Of a stretch of 64,000 nt of DNA, positions 10,381 to 18,395 are shown one piece after another (position 1 is the first letter of the stretch; each line of letters opens with the position of its first letter). The stretch is taken from the NCBI GenBank assembly GCA_023415795.1, contig JAEZJG010000022.1, positions 1 to 64,000 of the forward strand, given 5' to 3'. The notes beneath the pieces are model-generated. The model searched no databases, had not been told where the DNA came from, and worked only from the letters and a program-made list of their open reading frames with translations. Source of the stretch: Bacillota bacterium. Its GTDB lineage: Bacteria > Bacillota > Clostridia > Christensenellales > SZUA-584. Both the position numbers and the translations under genes were made by a program.

Positions 10381-10419
10381 TTTTGCCTGCAAGGAATATA
10401 GCTTCAGATTTCAAGCCTG

Positions 10420-10790
10420 TTATTTTGAACGCCAGCGGGAAAGCCCCATGCAAGTGCATCTAACGGGGGATGCTTCGCTTCGCTCTGCATGACAGCATGG
10501 CCGAGGGGATGCTTCGCTTCGCTCTGCATGACAGCACCCACCAAACAGCCCGTCATTTCTGAACGCAGTGAGAAATCCCCCGGACGGCGATCATGCTCCG
10601 TGCAAGCGCATCCAACAGGGGATGCTTCGCTTCGCTCTGCATGACAGCACTCACCAAACAGCCCGTCATTCCGAACGCCAGTAAGGAATCCCCCGGACGG
10701 CGATCATGCTCCGTGCAAGCGCATCCAACGGGGGATGCTTCGCTTTGCTATGCATGACAGCGTGATACTTATACTTCGCCGTGCATGACG
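10420..10790. repeat. Dispersed intergenic repeat, locus B, with tandem unit
   Basis: The gap between the convergent genes ending at 10285 and 10807 is filled by repeats. The core GGGATGCTTCGCT-N-CGCTCTGCATGACA occurs at least three times, with one further degenerate copy, in the opposite orientation to locus A. A roughly 113-bp unit containing CGGACGGCGATCATGCTCCG is present twice in tandem, starting near 10581 and 10694. No ORF is credible here. Confidence 0.8.
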
Positions 10791-10806
10791 AGAGACGCCG
10801 GGGTAT

Positions 10807-13620
10807 TTATATCCTTACAGCGTAATACTCCATGCGTCCGAAGCCCTGCGGTGAATCTGCCGCGCGCACGATGCACAGCCCCGCCTCCTCGATGTATCGC
10901 CGCATCGTGGCGTCATCAAAGTAGCACAGGTGACCCGGTTCGTTCCACCAAAAATCGGTGATGAGCCGTATAGATTTGCAGTAGCGGCTGTCGCTGATGG
11001 GGGTGGACAGCACAAGCACACCGCCCGGTTTCAGCAGCGAAGACGCTTTTTGAATGGCCTCCTTGGGGCGGGGCAGATGCTCAATCACCTCAAACATCGT
11101 GACGACGCCGTACAGCGTTTCAGGGCTGTAGGTGTAAAGATCTCCCGGTATCAGCTGTACGCCATGGAGTGACTGCGCCTGTCGGCATGCTTCCGGCAGA
11201 CATTCCAGCCCAGCAGCCTCCCAGCCCTCCTTCAACGCCTGCGCCACAAGCGAGCCTGCTCCCGCGCCGATATCCAGTAAGCTTTCCTTGCTGCCCAGTA
11301 TACTCTCAATGTTTGTCAACCGCGCGGATGACATCGTGCGATATTTTGCGGCGTTGTTTTGCTCGGATGCGCCGTATGCTTTACCGTTCTCGCGCTGCTC
11401 CTCCGCGATACGATTGCAATATTCGGTGATGGCCTGTGCAGTGGGCTGTACTGCGCTGTATTTCAGACCGCAGCGGCGACAGCGCTTCCACACTCTGATG
11501 GGGTCCATTGTGCCGAAGCTGGTCGAGGTCATGGTCTGGTTGCATACGTAAACAATGTCCGCATCATCTGCACCGCATCCGATGCAGGGTGATATCACCT
11601 CGTCGTAGGCCTCCGATGCGGGATAGTCACGAAAGCGCGCGTCTGCCAGCAGCGGATCGAGTTGAATCGCTTTGCGGTGATACTCCAACGCCTCAGTTGT
11701 ACGCCCCAGCGCATTCAGCGCACAGGCACGGTACATGCACGCATTGGCAGACATATCGCCGTTATGATACCACCAATCGGTGAGCTCAAGGGCGCTGCTG
11801 TAATCGTGGAGCTGGAGAATGCGGATCTGCAGCTCGGCAGTTCGGCACGGCTCGCTACCTATCAGCTCTCGCGCAAGCAGCATGCGTCCGTCGGACGGCA
11901 GCGGTGAAGCTGTTTGTGCCGATGCGGCAGCATCAAAGGCGGCGGCATGGCGTGCCGCGGTATTCTTGCGGTCGTATTTGGATATATCCGCGTCGGGAAC
12001 AGTCAGAGCTTCGCCTGCCTCCCGTCGACGGTAGAGGCTGAGTATGGCAGCGGCGATACCCCGCACATCGTTATATTCCACATTAACGCCAGCGCCTGCC
12101 TCCTCAAGTATCTGATGGGCGATGCTGCCCTTGGGACCCATACAAATGACGGGCTTGCGAAATCGAAGGTATTCAAACAGCTTGCCTGTGCAGGTGTTGG
12201 CGAACTCGCGCGTAGGCCCCAGCATCAATAGCAGTGCGTCTGCTTGGGCGGTGCGCTCCAGACTCTGCCGCTGCGGCAGCATTTCCTCCGTCTCTGCCAC
12301 GCCTTTCAGACCGAAGTCGGTAATTACCTGATTCCAGCGGGCGTTATTGCCCGTCTTGCCCAGAAGCAGGCGGAACTTGTCGCGGCTGATCTCGCCGCGG
12401 TCTGCCAGCCATGCCACCGCGCGAATCACCGGATCAGGTGTGCGATTGGCATATAGCATTCCATTGTGCACCAATGTGAAGCGATCGCTGCATTGATGCA
12501 CAGACAGCCCCTCAAAATCCTCCTCGTCGTAGCCGTTGGTGATGCAGACAAGCTTCTCTCGAGGGACACCCACATCCTTTACGTAATTATCTATCGCACC
12601 TGGCGCAACGCACAGAACTTTGTCTGCTCCTTCGCAAATCATTCGCTCCAGCTGCTGGCATATGCGGTAGATCAGCAGCGATTTATCCGGCCAGATCACC
12701 GGGTTGTGTGTCCACTCGTCACGGAAGTCCGCCACCCAAGGCAGCCCCGTTTTCTCCTTGAGGAAGTAACCCGCAAGGTGAGCGGCATACGGGCCGGAGG
12801 TGGTGTATATTAGATCTGCCTGATTCAGGTTCATATGCTGCGACAATGTATTGACGATGTGGTGTGCCCAGAATATATCCTGATCCGGAAAAAAAAGCGT
12901 GTTGATGCGCTGAGTTCCGGTCAGAGCCGATATCCGCGCCTTAAATGCGGCATAGGTTTCCAAAGTGGTGAGCTGCGACAAACGCTGGAGTGACAGGCGT
13001 ATCATATCCTCGGTGGCGGGAGGGTGCGGGATGTGGATTACCTCCAAATCATCGGGCAGCTGCTCATATAGCGGGTCGGTCACGGCGTTTATCCGATGCC
13101 CAATCGTCACCACAACCGGCTCCCAGCCATAGCTGCGCAGGTATTTGACTAACTTAAGTGTACGCCAAACACCCGAACCGCCTGCGGGGGGAAATATTCC
13201 CGCAATGACGATGACTGTCTTTTTGCCGCGCGGCGCATCAAGAAACGCGGTATCCGCCCGTCCCTGGAACTCCATCGCGGACATTGCCAGCAGACATTCA
13301 CTGCGGCCGTCACCTTCCATGCGCCGTTGTGCGCGGTTAAAAAACCGCCACGCACGGCTAAAGCGTCCTGCGTCGCGGCTTATTTCGCCCATGCGCCGCA
13401 GCAAACCGGCGTGCTCTGGTTCATAAGCCAGCCCCTTGAGGGCCGCGGCTTCCGCTTCCCTTGGCTGCCCTGCACGCTGATACGCCAGAGCCAGCAGCCC
13501 CGACACCTCCGCGCTGCCCGGGCAAGACGAAAGGTGTGCGCTGAGCTGCTTTATTGCTTCCGTATATTTGCCTGCGAGCACAAGCTGGCGTCCTTCGGAA
13601 ACGTGTTGTTCACAATCCAT
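10807..13620 (-). CDS. TPR-glycosyltransferase (GT4-like)-TPR-methyltransferase fusion
   Basis: This is a very large multidomain protein of 937 residues. Residues 1-110 are TPR-like. Around 130-560 is a GT-B glycosyltransferase of the GT4 type: GIFPPAGGSGVWRTLKLVKYL near 140, ITNGYDEEDF, LGKTGNN, and a TCTGKLFEYLRFRKPVI donor-site region. A second TPR-like stretch follows (about 610-690). It ends in a class I SAM methyltransferase with a Cys4 zinc-ribbon-like head (CIGCG and CRRCG) and the motif LLDIGAGAGSLVAQA. GGAGGT precedes two adjacent ATGs; the second (13620) has the better 7-base spacing. It is divergent from the DUF6385-like and GT2 genes. It probably adds and methylates a sugar on a surface glycan or protein; acceptor unknown. 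Confidence 0.8.
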   Translation of the reverse strand: MDCEQHVSEGRQLVLAGKYTEAIKQLSAHLSSCPGSAEVSGLLALAYQRAGQPREAEAAALKGLAYEPEHAGLLRRMGEISRDAGRFSRAWRFFNRAQRRMEGDGRSECLLAMSAMEFQGRADTAFLDAPRGKKTVIVIAGIFPPAGGSGVWRTLKLVKYLRSYGWEPVVVTIGHRINAVTDPLYEQLPDDLEVIHIPHPPATEDMIRLSLQRLSQLTTLETYAAFKARISALTGTQRINTLFFPDQDIFWAHHIVNTLSQHMNLNQADLIYTTSGPYAAHLAGYFLKEKTGLPWVADFRDEWTHNPVIWPDKSLLIYRICQQLERMICEGADKVLCVAPGAIDNYVKDVGVPREKLVCITNGYDEEDFEGLSVHQCSDRFTLVHNGMLYANRTPDPVIRAVAWLADRGEISRDKFRLLLGKTGNNARWNQVITDFGLKGVAETEEMLPQRQSLERTAQADALLLMLGPTREFANTCTGKLFEYLRFRKPVICMGPKGSIAHQILEEAGAGVNVEYNDVRGIAAAILSLYRRREAGEALTVPDADISKYDRKNTAARHAAAFDAAASAQTASPLPSDGRMLLARELIGSEPCRTAELQIRILQLHDYSSALELTDWWYHNGDMSANACMYRACALNALGRTTEALEYHRKAIQLDPLLADARFRDYPASEAYDEVISPCIGCGADDADIVYVCNQTMTSTSFGTMDPIRVWKRCRRCGLKYSAVQPTAQAITEYCNRIAEEQRENGKAYGASEQNNAAKYRTMSSARLTNIESILGSKESLLDIGAGAGSLVAQALKEGWEAAGLECLPEACRQAQSLHGVQLIPGDLYTYSPETLYGVVTMFEVIEHLPRPKEAIQKASSLLKPGGVLVLSTPISDSRYCKSIRLITDFWWNEPGHLCYFDDATMRRYIEEAGLCIVRAADSPQGFGRMEYYAVRI

Positions 13621-13702
13621 CATGTTACCTCCGCGAAACGTCGTGATAATATATGTATTCCTCTGCAACACTGCCTGTGTATGTTTTTGAGAGTGTCACT
13701 TA

Positions 13703-13718
13703 TGTGAAGAGAATCACA
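13703..13718. promoter_or_regulatory. CRP/FNR-like palindrome
   Basis: TGTGA (13703-13707), six bases and TCACA (13714-13718) form the classic CRP-type dyad; the arms extend to TATGTGA/TCACATA. A TATACA -10-like box on the plus strand begins at 13722, so the dyad would sit near -35 of a promoter reading toward the DUF6385-like gene. Confidence 0.45.
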
Positions 13719-13759
13719 TATTATACAATGCCGCTGTTATGTCAAAAGTGCGGCATCTG

Positions 13760-13776
13760 TTGAGCCATTGGCTCAA
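13760..13776. promoter_or_regulatory. Perfect 17-bp palindrome upstream of DUF6385-like gene
   Basis: TTGAGCCA (13760-13767), one base and TGGCTCAA (13769-13776) form an exact dyad about 44 bases before the start codon. It could be a repressor operator or a leader hairpin. No U-tract follows, so it is not a terminator. Confidence 0.4.
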
Positions 13777-13819
13777 TTGCCGGATATGTGAGGTATCTGG
13801 CAGACAAGGAGGAAATATT

Positions 13820-14272
13820 ATGCCAAACAATTATGCGTTTGATATGGTAGCGCAGGATATGAAGGCTCTGGTTTACGGTTTGAACGGAACCACGCCCGTC
13901 GCCATTGCGGTGGACTCGCAGGGCAATTTGGATATCGGCGTTGCGTTCACATCGGCCAATACCCAAATAGGAGGCATCGCTGCCGGCGATACCGGTACTG
14001 CATTGGTGCTGAACAGCGCTGAGAAGAGTTTGTACTCCTATTACGTGAGAAACACCTCTACCGACGCGTCAATACGTGTCAAGCTTCAGGTATCACCTAC
14101 CACTGCTGCTGCGTATTATACGGACGATACGCCGACGTTTGTGGAAATCGCAAGCGGCAACGCTGCCGTGCTTGTTCCAAAATACTATCTGGCTTACACC
14201 CGGCTGTATTATGAGAACGTTGATGCAACCCATGCTGCCACGCTGGTGGCCTATTATGACGCCAGACAGTAA
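13820..14272 (+). CDS. DUF6385-like small protein, putative surface or glycoprotein component
   Basis: A 150-residue beta-rich protein rich in Thr, Ser, Ala and Tyr, without signal peptide or membrane segment. The core SLYSYYVRNTSTDASIRVKLQVSPT followed by VLVPKYYLAYTRLYYENVDATHAATLVAYYDARQ matches what I recall of DUF6385-type proteins of spore-forming Firmicutes; the function of that family is not established. The start ATG at 13820 has AAGGAGG 7 bases upstream; the upstream in-frame ATG at 13739 has none. It lies between a divergent glycosyltransferase fusion and a downstream TPR-GT2, so it is a plausible acceptor of glycosylation. This is inference from context. Confidence 0.55.
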   Translation: MPNNYAFDMVAQDMKALVYGLNGTTPVAIAVDSQGNLDIGVAFTSANTQIGGIAAGDTGTALVLNSAEKSLYSYYVRNTSTDASIRVKLQVSPTTAAAYYTDDTPTFVEIASGNAAVLVPKYYLAYTRLYYENVDATHAATLVAYYDARQ

Positions 14273-14330
14273 GAAGCACTGCCGTGCCGCCTGACAAGCG
14301 GCGCGTACATAAACCATCAGGAGATTGAAA

Positions 14331-16106
14331 ATGTCTATCAGTTTGTGCATGATTGTGAAGAATGAAGAAGCCATGCTAAGCCGGTGTCTGGAGAGCGTGC
14401 AGCACATTGCGGATGAAATGGTGATCGTGGATACAGGCTCTTCCGACGGGACAAAGGATATTGCGCGCTCGTTTGGCGCAGCCGTTTATGATTACGACTG
14501 GAATGACAGCTTTGCGGATGCCCGCAACTTTGCGCTGGGCAAGGCGGCAATGGAGTGGATATTGCTGATGGATGCAGACGATGCGTTTGAGGCGGAGGAT
14601 ACCGGTAAGCTTTGCGAACTGCTGGTGCGGGATAACGAAGCGGATGTTTACTATTTTCAAACGCTCAGTTATATGGGTGATGTGCCGGATAAGAGCAAGA
14701 CGATATCCAATATGAACGTGCGGCTGGTGCGAAACCGCCGAGGCTATTTGTTCAAGGGTGATATCCACGAGCAGCTTGTTAACAACAGCCTGCCGGCAAG
14801 CAGGGTGGGCATGGCTGACATCCGCATCTACCACTATGGCTACCTGAACAGCGTGGTTGAATCTAAGCAAAAGCGCGAGAGGAACATGGCGCTCATCCGA
14901 AAGGAACTGGACAAGGAACCGGATAATCCGTTCATGCTGTGCAATATGGGCAACGAATGCTATTCGCTGCGTCAGTTTGAGGAAGCGCTATGCTGGTATC
15001 TGAAAAGCTGGGAGCAGTTTGACAGCCGCCGGGGATTCAGTTCCAAAATGCTCATCCGCATCATATCATGCTGCGAACTGCTGGGTAAAACTCAGGAGCA
15101 GCAGCGTTTCATAGAAGAGGGCTTGAAGTATTATCCTGACTTTACCGATCTAGAATTTATCCGTGCCAGCGACTATCTGCGCCGGAAGAAATACACCGCT
15201 GCTATCCGTTCGTTTAAGAAGTGCCTGAAGATGGGCGAGCCGCCGCTGCTATACAGCTATGCGGGCGGAGTGGGCAGCTACAAAACGCAGCTTATGCTAA
15301 TGGGGATATACGAGGAGCTGGGGGATAAGGAGGAAGCGTTGAAATGGGGGCGTGCCGCCATCAAAAACAATCCAGATTTCACGGATGCGTATATGCAGCT
15401 GGGACGCCTTATGCTGGCGGAAGGCAAGCCTGTCAAGGCAGTCAAGGCACAGCTGACGAGGCTGGCGCTGCCCGCACGGAACATCAAACGTTATCGGCTG
15501 CTTTCAGATGTGTTCTACACGCTGCGCCAGTATGATACAGCGCTGGCGTATGTTCAAAAAGCGCGCGAGAGCAACGCAGGTTCTGCCGACAGGCTGGATT
15601 ATAATGAGGGTGCATGTCTGCTGCATTTGCGGCGGTTTCGTGATGCTGCGGTGTTGCTGCAGCGTGTGACGGGCGGAGAAAACGCGGACAAAGCGCTGCT
15701 GCTGTATCGCTTGTGTGCCCTGCTGGACAGCGGTGTACAGGCGCAGCCGCGCGGAGAGGGGGAGTGGTTTGAGGTGATGTCCGCGCTGGAAAAGATCGAG
15801 CGGGGTATCTTATGCAGACCGCTGGCGATGGAGGCTGAGACTTCGCAAGCTTATATTGGACCCATATTTGGCGTGCTGGAGCTGCTTTTGCAGTTAGGCG
15901 AGTTCGACTTGTTTGACCGCGCGCGACAGCTGCTCAATCTGGTTACAGATGATACCGTACTGCTGCGGTTGGGCAAGCTGTATTTTCGCTACAGCTTTGG
16001 GCATCTGGCTTTTAGTGAGCTGGCGCGGTCGCTGTCGCTCACCGGACACATTGATGCCGAGGCGCTGGATATAATGAAGCAATGTCTGCCCGTCCCGCAG
16101 CCATAA
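14331..16106 (+). CDS. TPR-containing family 2 glycosyltransferase
   Basis: The 591-residue protein begins with a GT2 (GT-A fold) domain: SLCMIVKNEEAMLSRCLESV (2-21), VDTGSSDGTKDIA (about 34-46), the metal-binding LLMDADDAFE (about 80-89), and a FKGDIHEQ acceptor-side motif near 143. The remaining two thirds is a chain of TPR-like helices. This architecture is shared with peptide/protein glycosyltransferases such as SunS-like enzymes as well as with many uncharacterised clostridial proteins. ATG 14331 with AGGAG 7 bases upstream is preferred over the TTG two codons earlier. It starts 58 bases after the DUF6385-like gene and is probably cotranscribed with it. Confidence 0.82.
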   Translation: MSISLCMIVKNEEAMLSRCLESVQHIADEMVIVDTGSSDGTKDIARSFGAAVYDYDWNDSFADARNFALGKAAMEWILLMDADDAFEAEDTGKLCELLVRDNEADVYYFQTLSYMGDVPDKSKTISNMNVRLVRNRRGYLFKGDIHEQLVNNSLPASRVGMADIRIYHYGYLNSVVESKQKRERNMALIRKELDKEPDNPFMLCNMGNECYSLRQFEEALCWYLKSWEQFDSRRGFSSKMLIRIISCCELLGKTQEQQRFIEEGLKYYPDFTDLEFIRASDYLRRKKYTAAIRSFKKCLKMGEPPLLYSYAGGVGSYKTQLMLMGIYEELGDKEEALKWGRAAIKNNPDFTDAYMQLGRLMLAEGKPVKAVKAQLTRLALPARNIKRYRLLSDVFYTLRQYDTALAYVQKARESNAGSADRLDYNEGACLLHLRRFRDAAVLLQRVTGGENADKALLLYRLCALLDSGVQAQPRGEGEWFEVMSALEKIERGILCRPLAMEAETSQAYIGPIFGVLELLLQLGEFDLFDRARQLLNLVTDDTVLLRLGKLYFRYSFGHLAFSELARSLSLTGHIDAEALDIMKQCLPVPQP

Positions 16107-16297
16107 AGGCTTTGTTGGTTTTTCAAAGCATAATAACGAGCCTAAGACTTCTGCGAACCGACATCGGGTATAGCTCTTGCGTTTTGAGACAAAACCAGAT
16201 CAACCAAGACAATCTTGCCATTACAGCAGCGTTAAGGCTGTGGTAGAATATGCTTGAACATTCTGTAGAAAGAATTATACACGAGGAGCAGTGACAA

Positions 16298-17347
16298 TTG
16301 CATATGACTAATCAGCAAATATACGCGCAGATCATCAAGGCCTTGGACCACCATAAGCCTACGGTGATGGTGGAACAGTTTGGCGGTCGGGAAGGCAGCT
16401 GCTCAGATATGCAAAAAAGGCTGGCAGTTGCAGATGAGCCGCTTTTTGCTCAGGCGATAGAGAGCGGCGCGCCCGTTTTCGACGCGGCGGAGGGCGTGAC
16501 AACCGTGGCAGAGCCATTCTTCCCGGAGGAGCGGCTGATTGTGCTGGGCGGCGGGCATATTGCGTTGCCGCTGGCGGATTTTGCCGCGAAAACGGGCTTT
16601 GCCGTCACTGTGGTAGACGATCGTCCGTCCTTCGCGAACGCACCGCGATTTCCAAGCGCCGCAAAGGTGATCTGTGAGAGCTTTGAACGGGTGTTTGAAC
16701 AACTGGACGTGTGCGCCAGCGATTACGTGGTGGTGATTACGCGCGGTCATCGGCACGACATGACCTGCCTGAGACGGCTCGCGCAGGGCACGGAGCCTTG
16801 TTATGTGGGGATGATCGGCTCGCGGCGGCGGGTGGGTGCGCTGAAAGAGGCGCTCGTTGAGGAGGGTTGCGACGCAGAACGCATCCAGCGCACGCATACG
16901 CCCATCGGTCTGCCCATCGGCGCGGTGACACCTGCTGAGATCGCCATATCCATTATGGCGGAGATTATAGCTTGCAAGCGGCTGCGCGGGGCAGAGGGAA
17001 ATCGGAGGGTGAACCGGTCTGATGTGGATACGCAGGTGCTGCGTGCGATCGCGGCAGAAGCAGATGTACCCAAAGCCATCGTGACGGTGGTGGCGGCAAA
17101 GGGCTCGGTGCCGCGCGGACCGGGCGCAAAGATGCTGGTCTATTTTGATAGGCACGTGACGGGAAGCATCGGCGGCGGGTGCAGCGAGTCTGAGGTTATC
17201 AACATCGCGCAGCAGATGATCGGCACGGGACGTTATCGCCTGCACACCGTGGACATGACAGCGGACATTGCGGAGGAAGAGGGTATGGTTTGCGGCGGAG
17301 TGATGCAGGTGTTGATTGAAGATTATTGCTCCATCAACCCAGAGTAA
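16298..17347 (+). CDS. XdhC-family maturation protein with swapped domain order
   Basis: XdhC/CoxI proteins help insert sulfurated molybdenum cofactor into hydroxylases. In this 349-residue protein the Rossmann XdhC_C part comes first: RLIVLGGGHIALPLADFAAKTGFAVTVVDDRPSF at about 78-110, GMIGSRRR near 172, and IGLPIGAVTPAEIAISIMAEI near 205. The XdhC/CoxI signature KGSVPRGPGAKMLV (about 268-281) with GSIGGGCSESEV follows, the reverse of the textbook order. Start: TTG 16298 after GAGGAG, or ATG 16304. No molybdenum hydroxylase gene is visible within the window. Some clostridial maturation factors share this permuted layout, so I am fairly sure of the family but not of the target enzyme. Confidence 0.8.
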   Translation: MHMTNQQIYAQIIKALDHHKPTVMVEQFGGREGSCSDMQKRLAVADEPLFAQAIESGAPVFDAAEGVTTVAEPFFPEERLIVLGGGHIALPLADFAAKTGFAVTVVDDRPSFANAPRFPSAAKVICESFERVFEQLDVCASDYVVVITRGHRHDMTCLRRLAQGTEPCYVGMIGSRRRVGALKEALVEEGCDAERIQRTHTPIGLPIGAVTPAEIAISIMAEIIACKRLRGAEGNRRVNRSDVDTQVLRAIAAEADVPKAIVTVVAAKGSVPRGPGAKMLVYFDRHVTGSIGGGCSESEVINIAQQMIGTGRYRLHTVDMTADIAEEEGMVCGGVMQVLIEDYCSINPE

Positions 17348-17425
17348 CAATAAAGAACGCATAAAACACATGCAAAAAGCTAACGCCAATAGGCGCAATG
17401 GCCATTCGAATGCCCGAAGGCATGC

Positions 17426-18130
17426 TTAGTAGTATATTTGCCTGTTGCCCGATATGGAGTTTTGTACGGCGGCTGTCAGACATTGCGCTGCTCCTTCGAA
17501 ATCGCGCTGCTCCAGCTTGGAACAAAGCGCGTCGGTGTTTTCGTACAGCGCAGAAATGCCGTACAGTGCGCAAAACCGCAGCCATAGCGTTCTTGTTATG
17601 GATTTAAAAGAGGTGAAAATAACAGGAAGAAGCGCATTGCCGGAAAACAAAGCCAACTGATGCTGAAATTCAAACGCATGCTTCACCGCTTCATCATAAT
17701 CTTTCGCACTGCCGATGCGTTCTGTGCTGTCCCGCAGTCGTGCAAGCTCTTCATCAGTAATGCGCGATGCGCAAAGTGTGACAGCAAGCGTATCCAGCGC
17801 AATTCGCAGCTCCAGTATGGAACGAACCTCCTCGTGGCGCAGGTTGCCTCCGTTGTACGACACAATCGAAAAGAATGTCTCGATAGTGCCGTCGCGTCGG
17901 TAATCGGCAACGAATGTGCCCTTGCGGGGACGCACCACAACGAACCCCTTGCGCTCCAGCTCTGTCAAGCCTGTGTGCACCACGGCGCGGCTGACCTGCA
18001 TGGAGGCCGCCAGATCGCGTTCGGGCGGCAGTTGGGTGCCCACGGGCAGACGTCCTGAGAGTATCATTGATTCAAACTCGCGAACAAAAAGCTCCTTGAG
18101 GGTGGGCGCGCTCAGCTTAGAAAATTCCAT
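17426..18130 (-). CDS. FadR-subfamily GntR transcriptional regulator
   Basis: The 234-residue protein has an N-terminal winged HTH (about residues 8-75: LPPERDLAASMQVSRAVVHT and RKGFVVVRPRKGTFVADY). An all-helical FCD ligand domain follows, in which the EVRSILELRI, HAFEFQHQLA and LFSGN segments contain the usual acid/His metal-site positions. ATG 18130 follows AAGGAGA. It is divergent from the membrane-protein/hypB operon. A TGGTTCAACCA palindrome lies just upstream of it and TGGTATAACCA lies upstream of the divergent gene; both fit the TNGTNNNACNA operator of this subfamily. It probably represses itself and the neighbouring operon in response to a small carboxylate. Confidence 0.88.
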   Translation of the reverse strand: MEFSKLSAPTLKELFVREFESMILSGRLPVGTQLPPERDLAASMQVSRAVVHTGLTELERKGFVVVRPRKGTFVADYRRDGTIETFFSIVSYNGGNLRHEEVRSILELRIALDTLAVTLCASRITDEELARLRDSTERIGSAKDYDEAVKHAFEFQHQLALFSGNALLPVIFTSFKSITRTLWLRFCALYGISALYENTDALCSKLEQRDFEGAAQCLTAAVQNSISGNRQIYY

Positions 18131-18162
18131 TCACCTATCTCCTTTTATACGCACTCTGCTAT

Positions 18163-18173
18163 TGGTTCAACCA
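18163..18173. promoter_or_regulatory. Putative GntR/FadR operator 1
   Basis: TGGT-TCA-ACCA, a perfect dyad fitting the FadR-type consensus, 33 bases upstream of the regulator's own start. Confidence 0.6.
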
Positions 18174-18265
18174 GATACCACAAAAATATAATAGCATAAA
18201 TATATTAAATCAGCAATACAGCTAAATAGAGAAAAACCAATAAACAAGCCAATAATGGATATAGA

Positions 18266-18295
18266 TTGACACGATGCGCTCGCCAATGTTAAAAT
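18266..18295 (+). promoter_or_regulatory. Promoter for the membrane-protein/hypB operon
   Basis: A perfect TTGACA (18266-18271) and TAAAAT (18290-18295) are spaced by 18 bases. Transcription would begin near 18302, about 95 bases before the DUF5692-like gene, with operator 2 immediately downstream. Confidence 0.65.
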
Positions 18296-18318
18296 ATTAA
18301 CAATTTTAAAACAGCCCT

Positions 18319-18329
18319 TGGTATAACCA
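18319..18329. promoter_or_regulatory. Putative GntR/FadR operator 2
   Basis: TGGT-ATA-ACCA, the same dyad as at 18163, lies at about +18 to +28 of the plus-strand promoter, a position where a bound repressor would block elongation. Confidence 0.6.
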
Positions 18330-18395
18330 CATACGCACTCCGGTTTATCAATCATCTGTGCGTATTGAGGAATCATTATTAACGGAGGGATTTAT

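Noticed and set aside
10420..10790. CRISPR array
   Set aside because: Repeats are long (about 113 bp), diverged and carry no uniform short spacers; no cas genes are present.
16254..16281. TTGAAC-N16-TATACA as promoter of the XdhC gene
   Set aside because: Transcription would start after the ribosome site at 16283, leaving an almost leaderless message; not credible as the main promoter.
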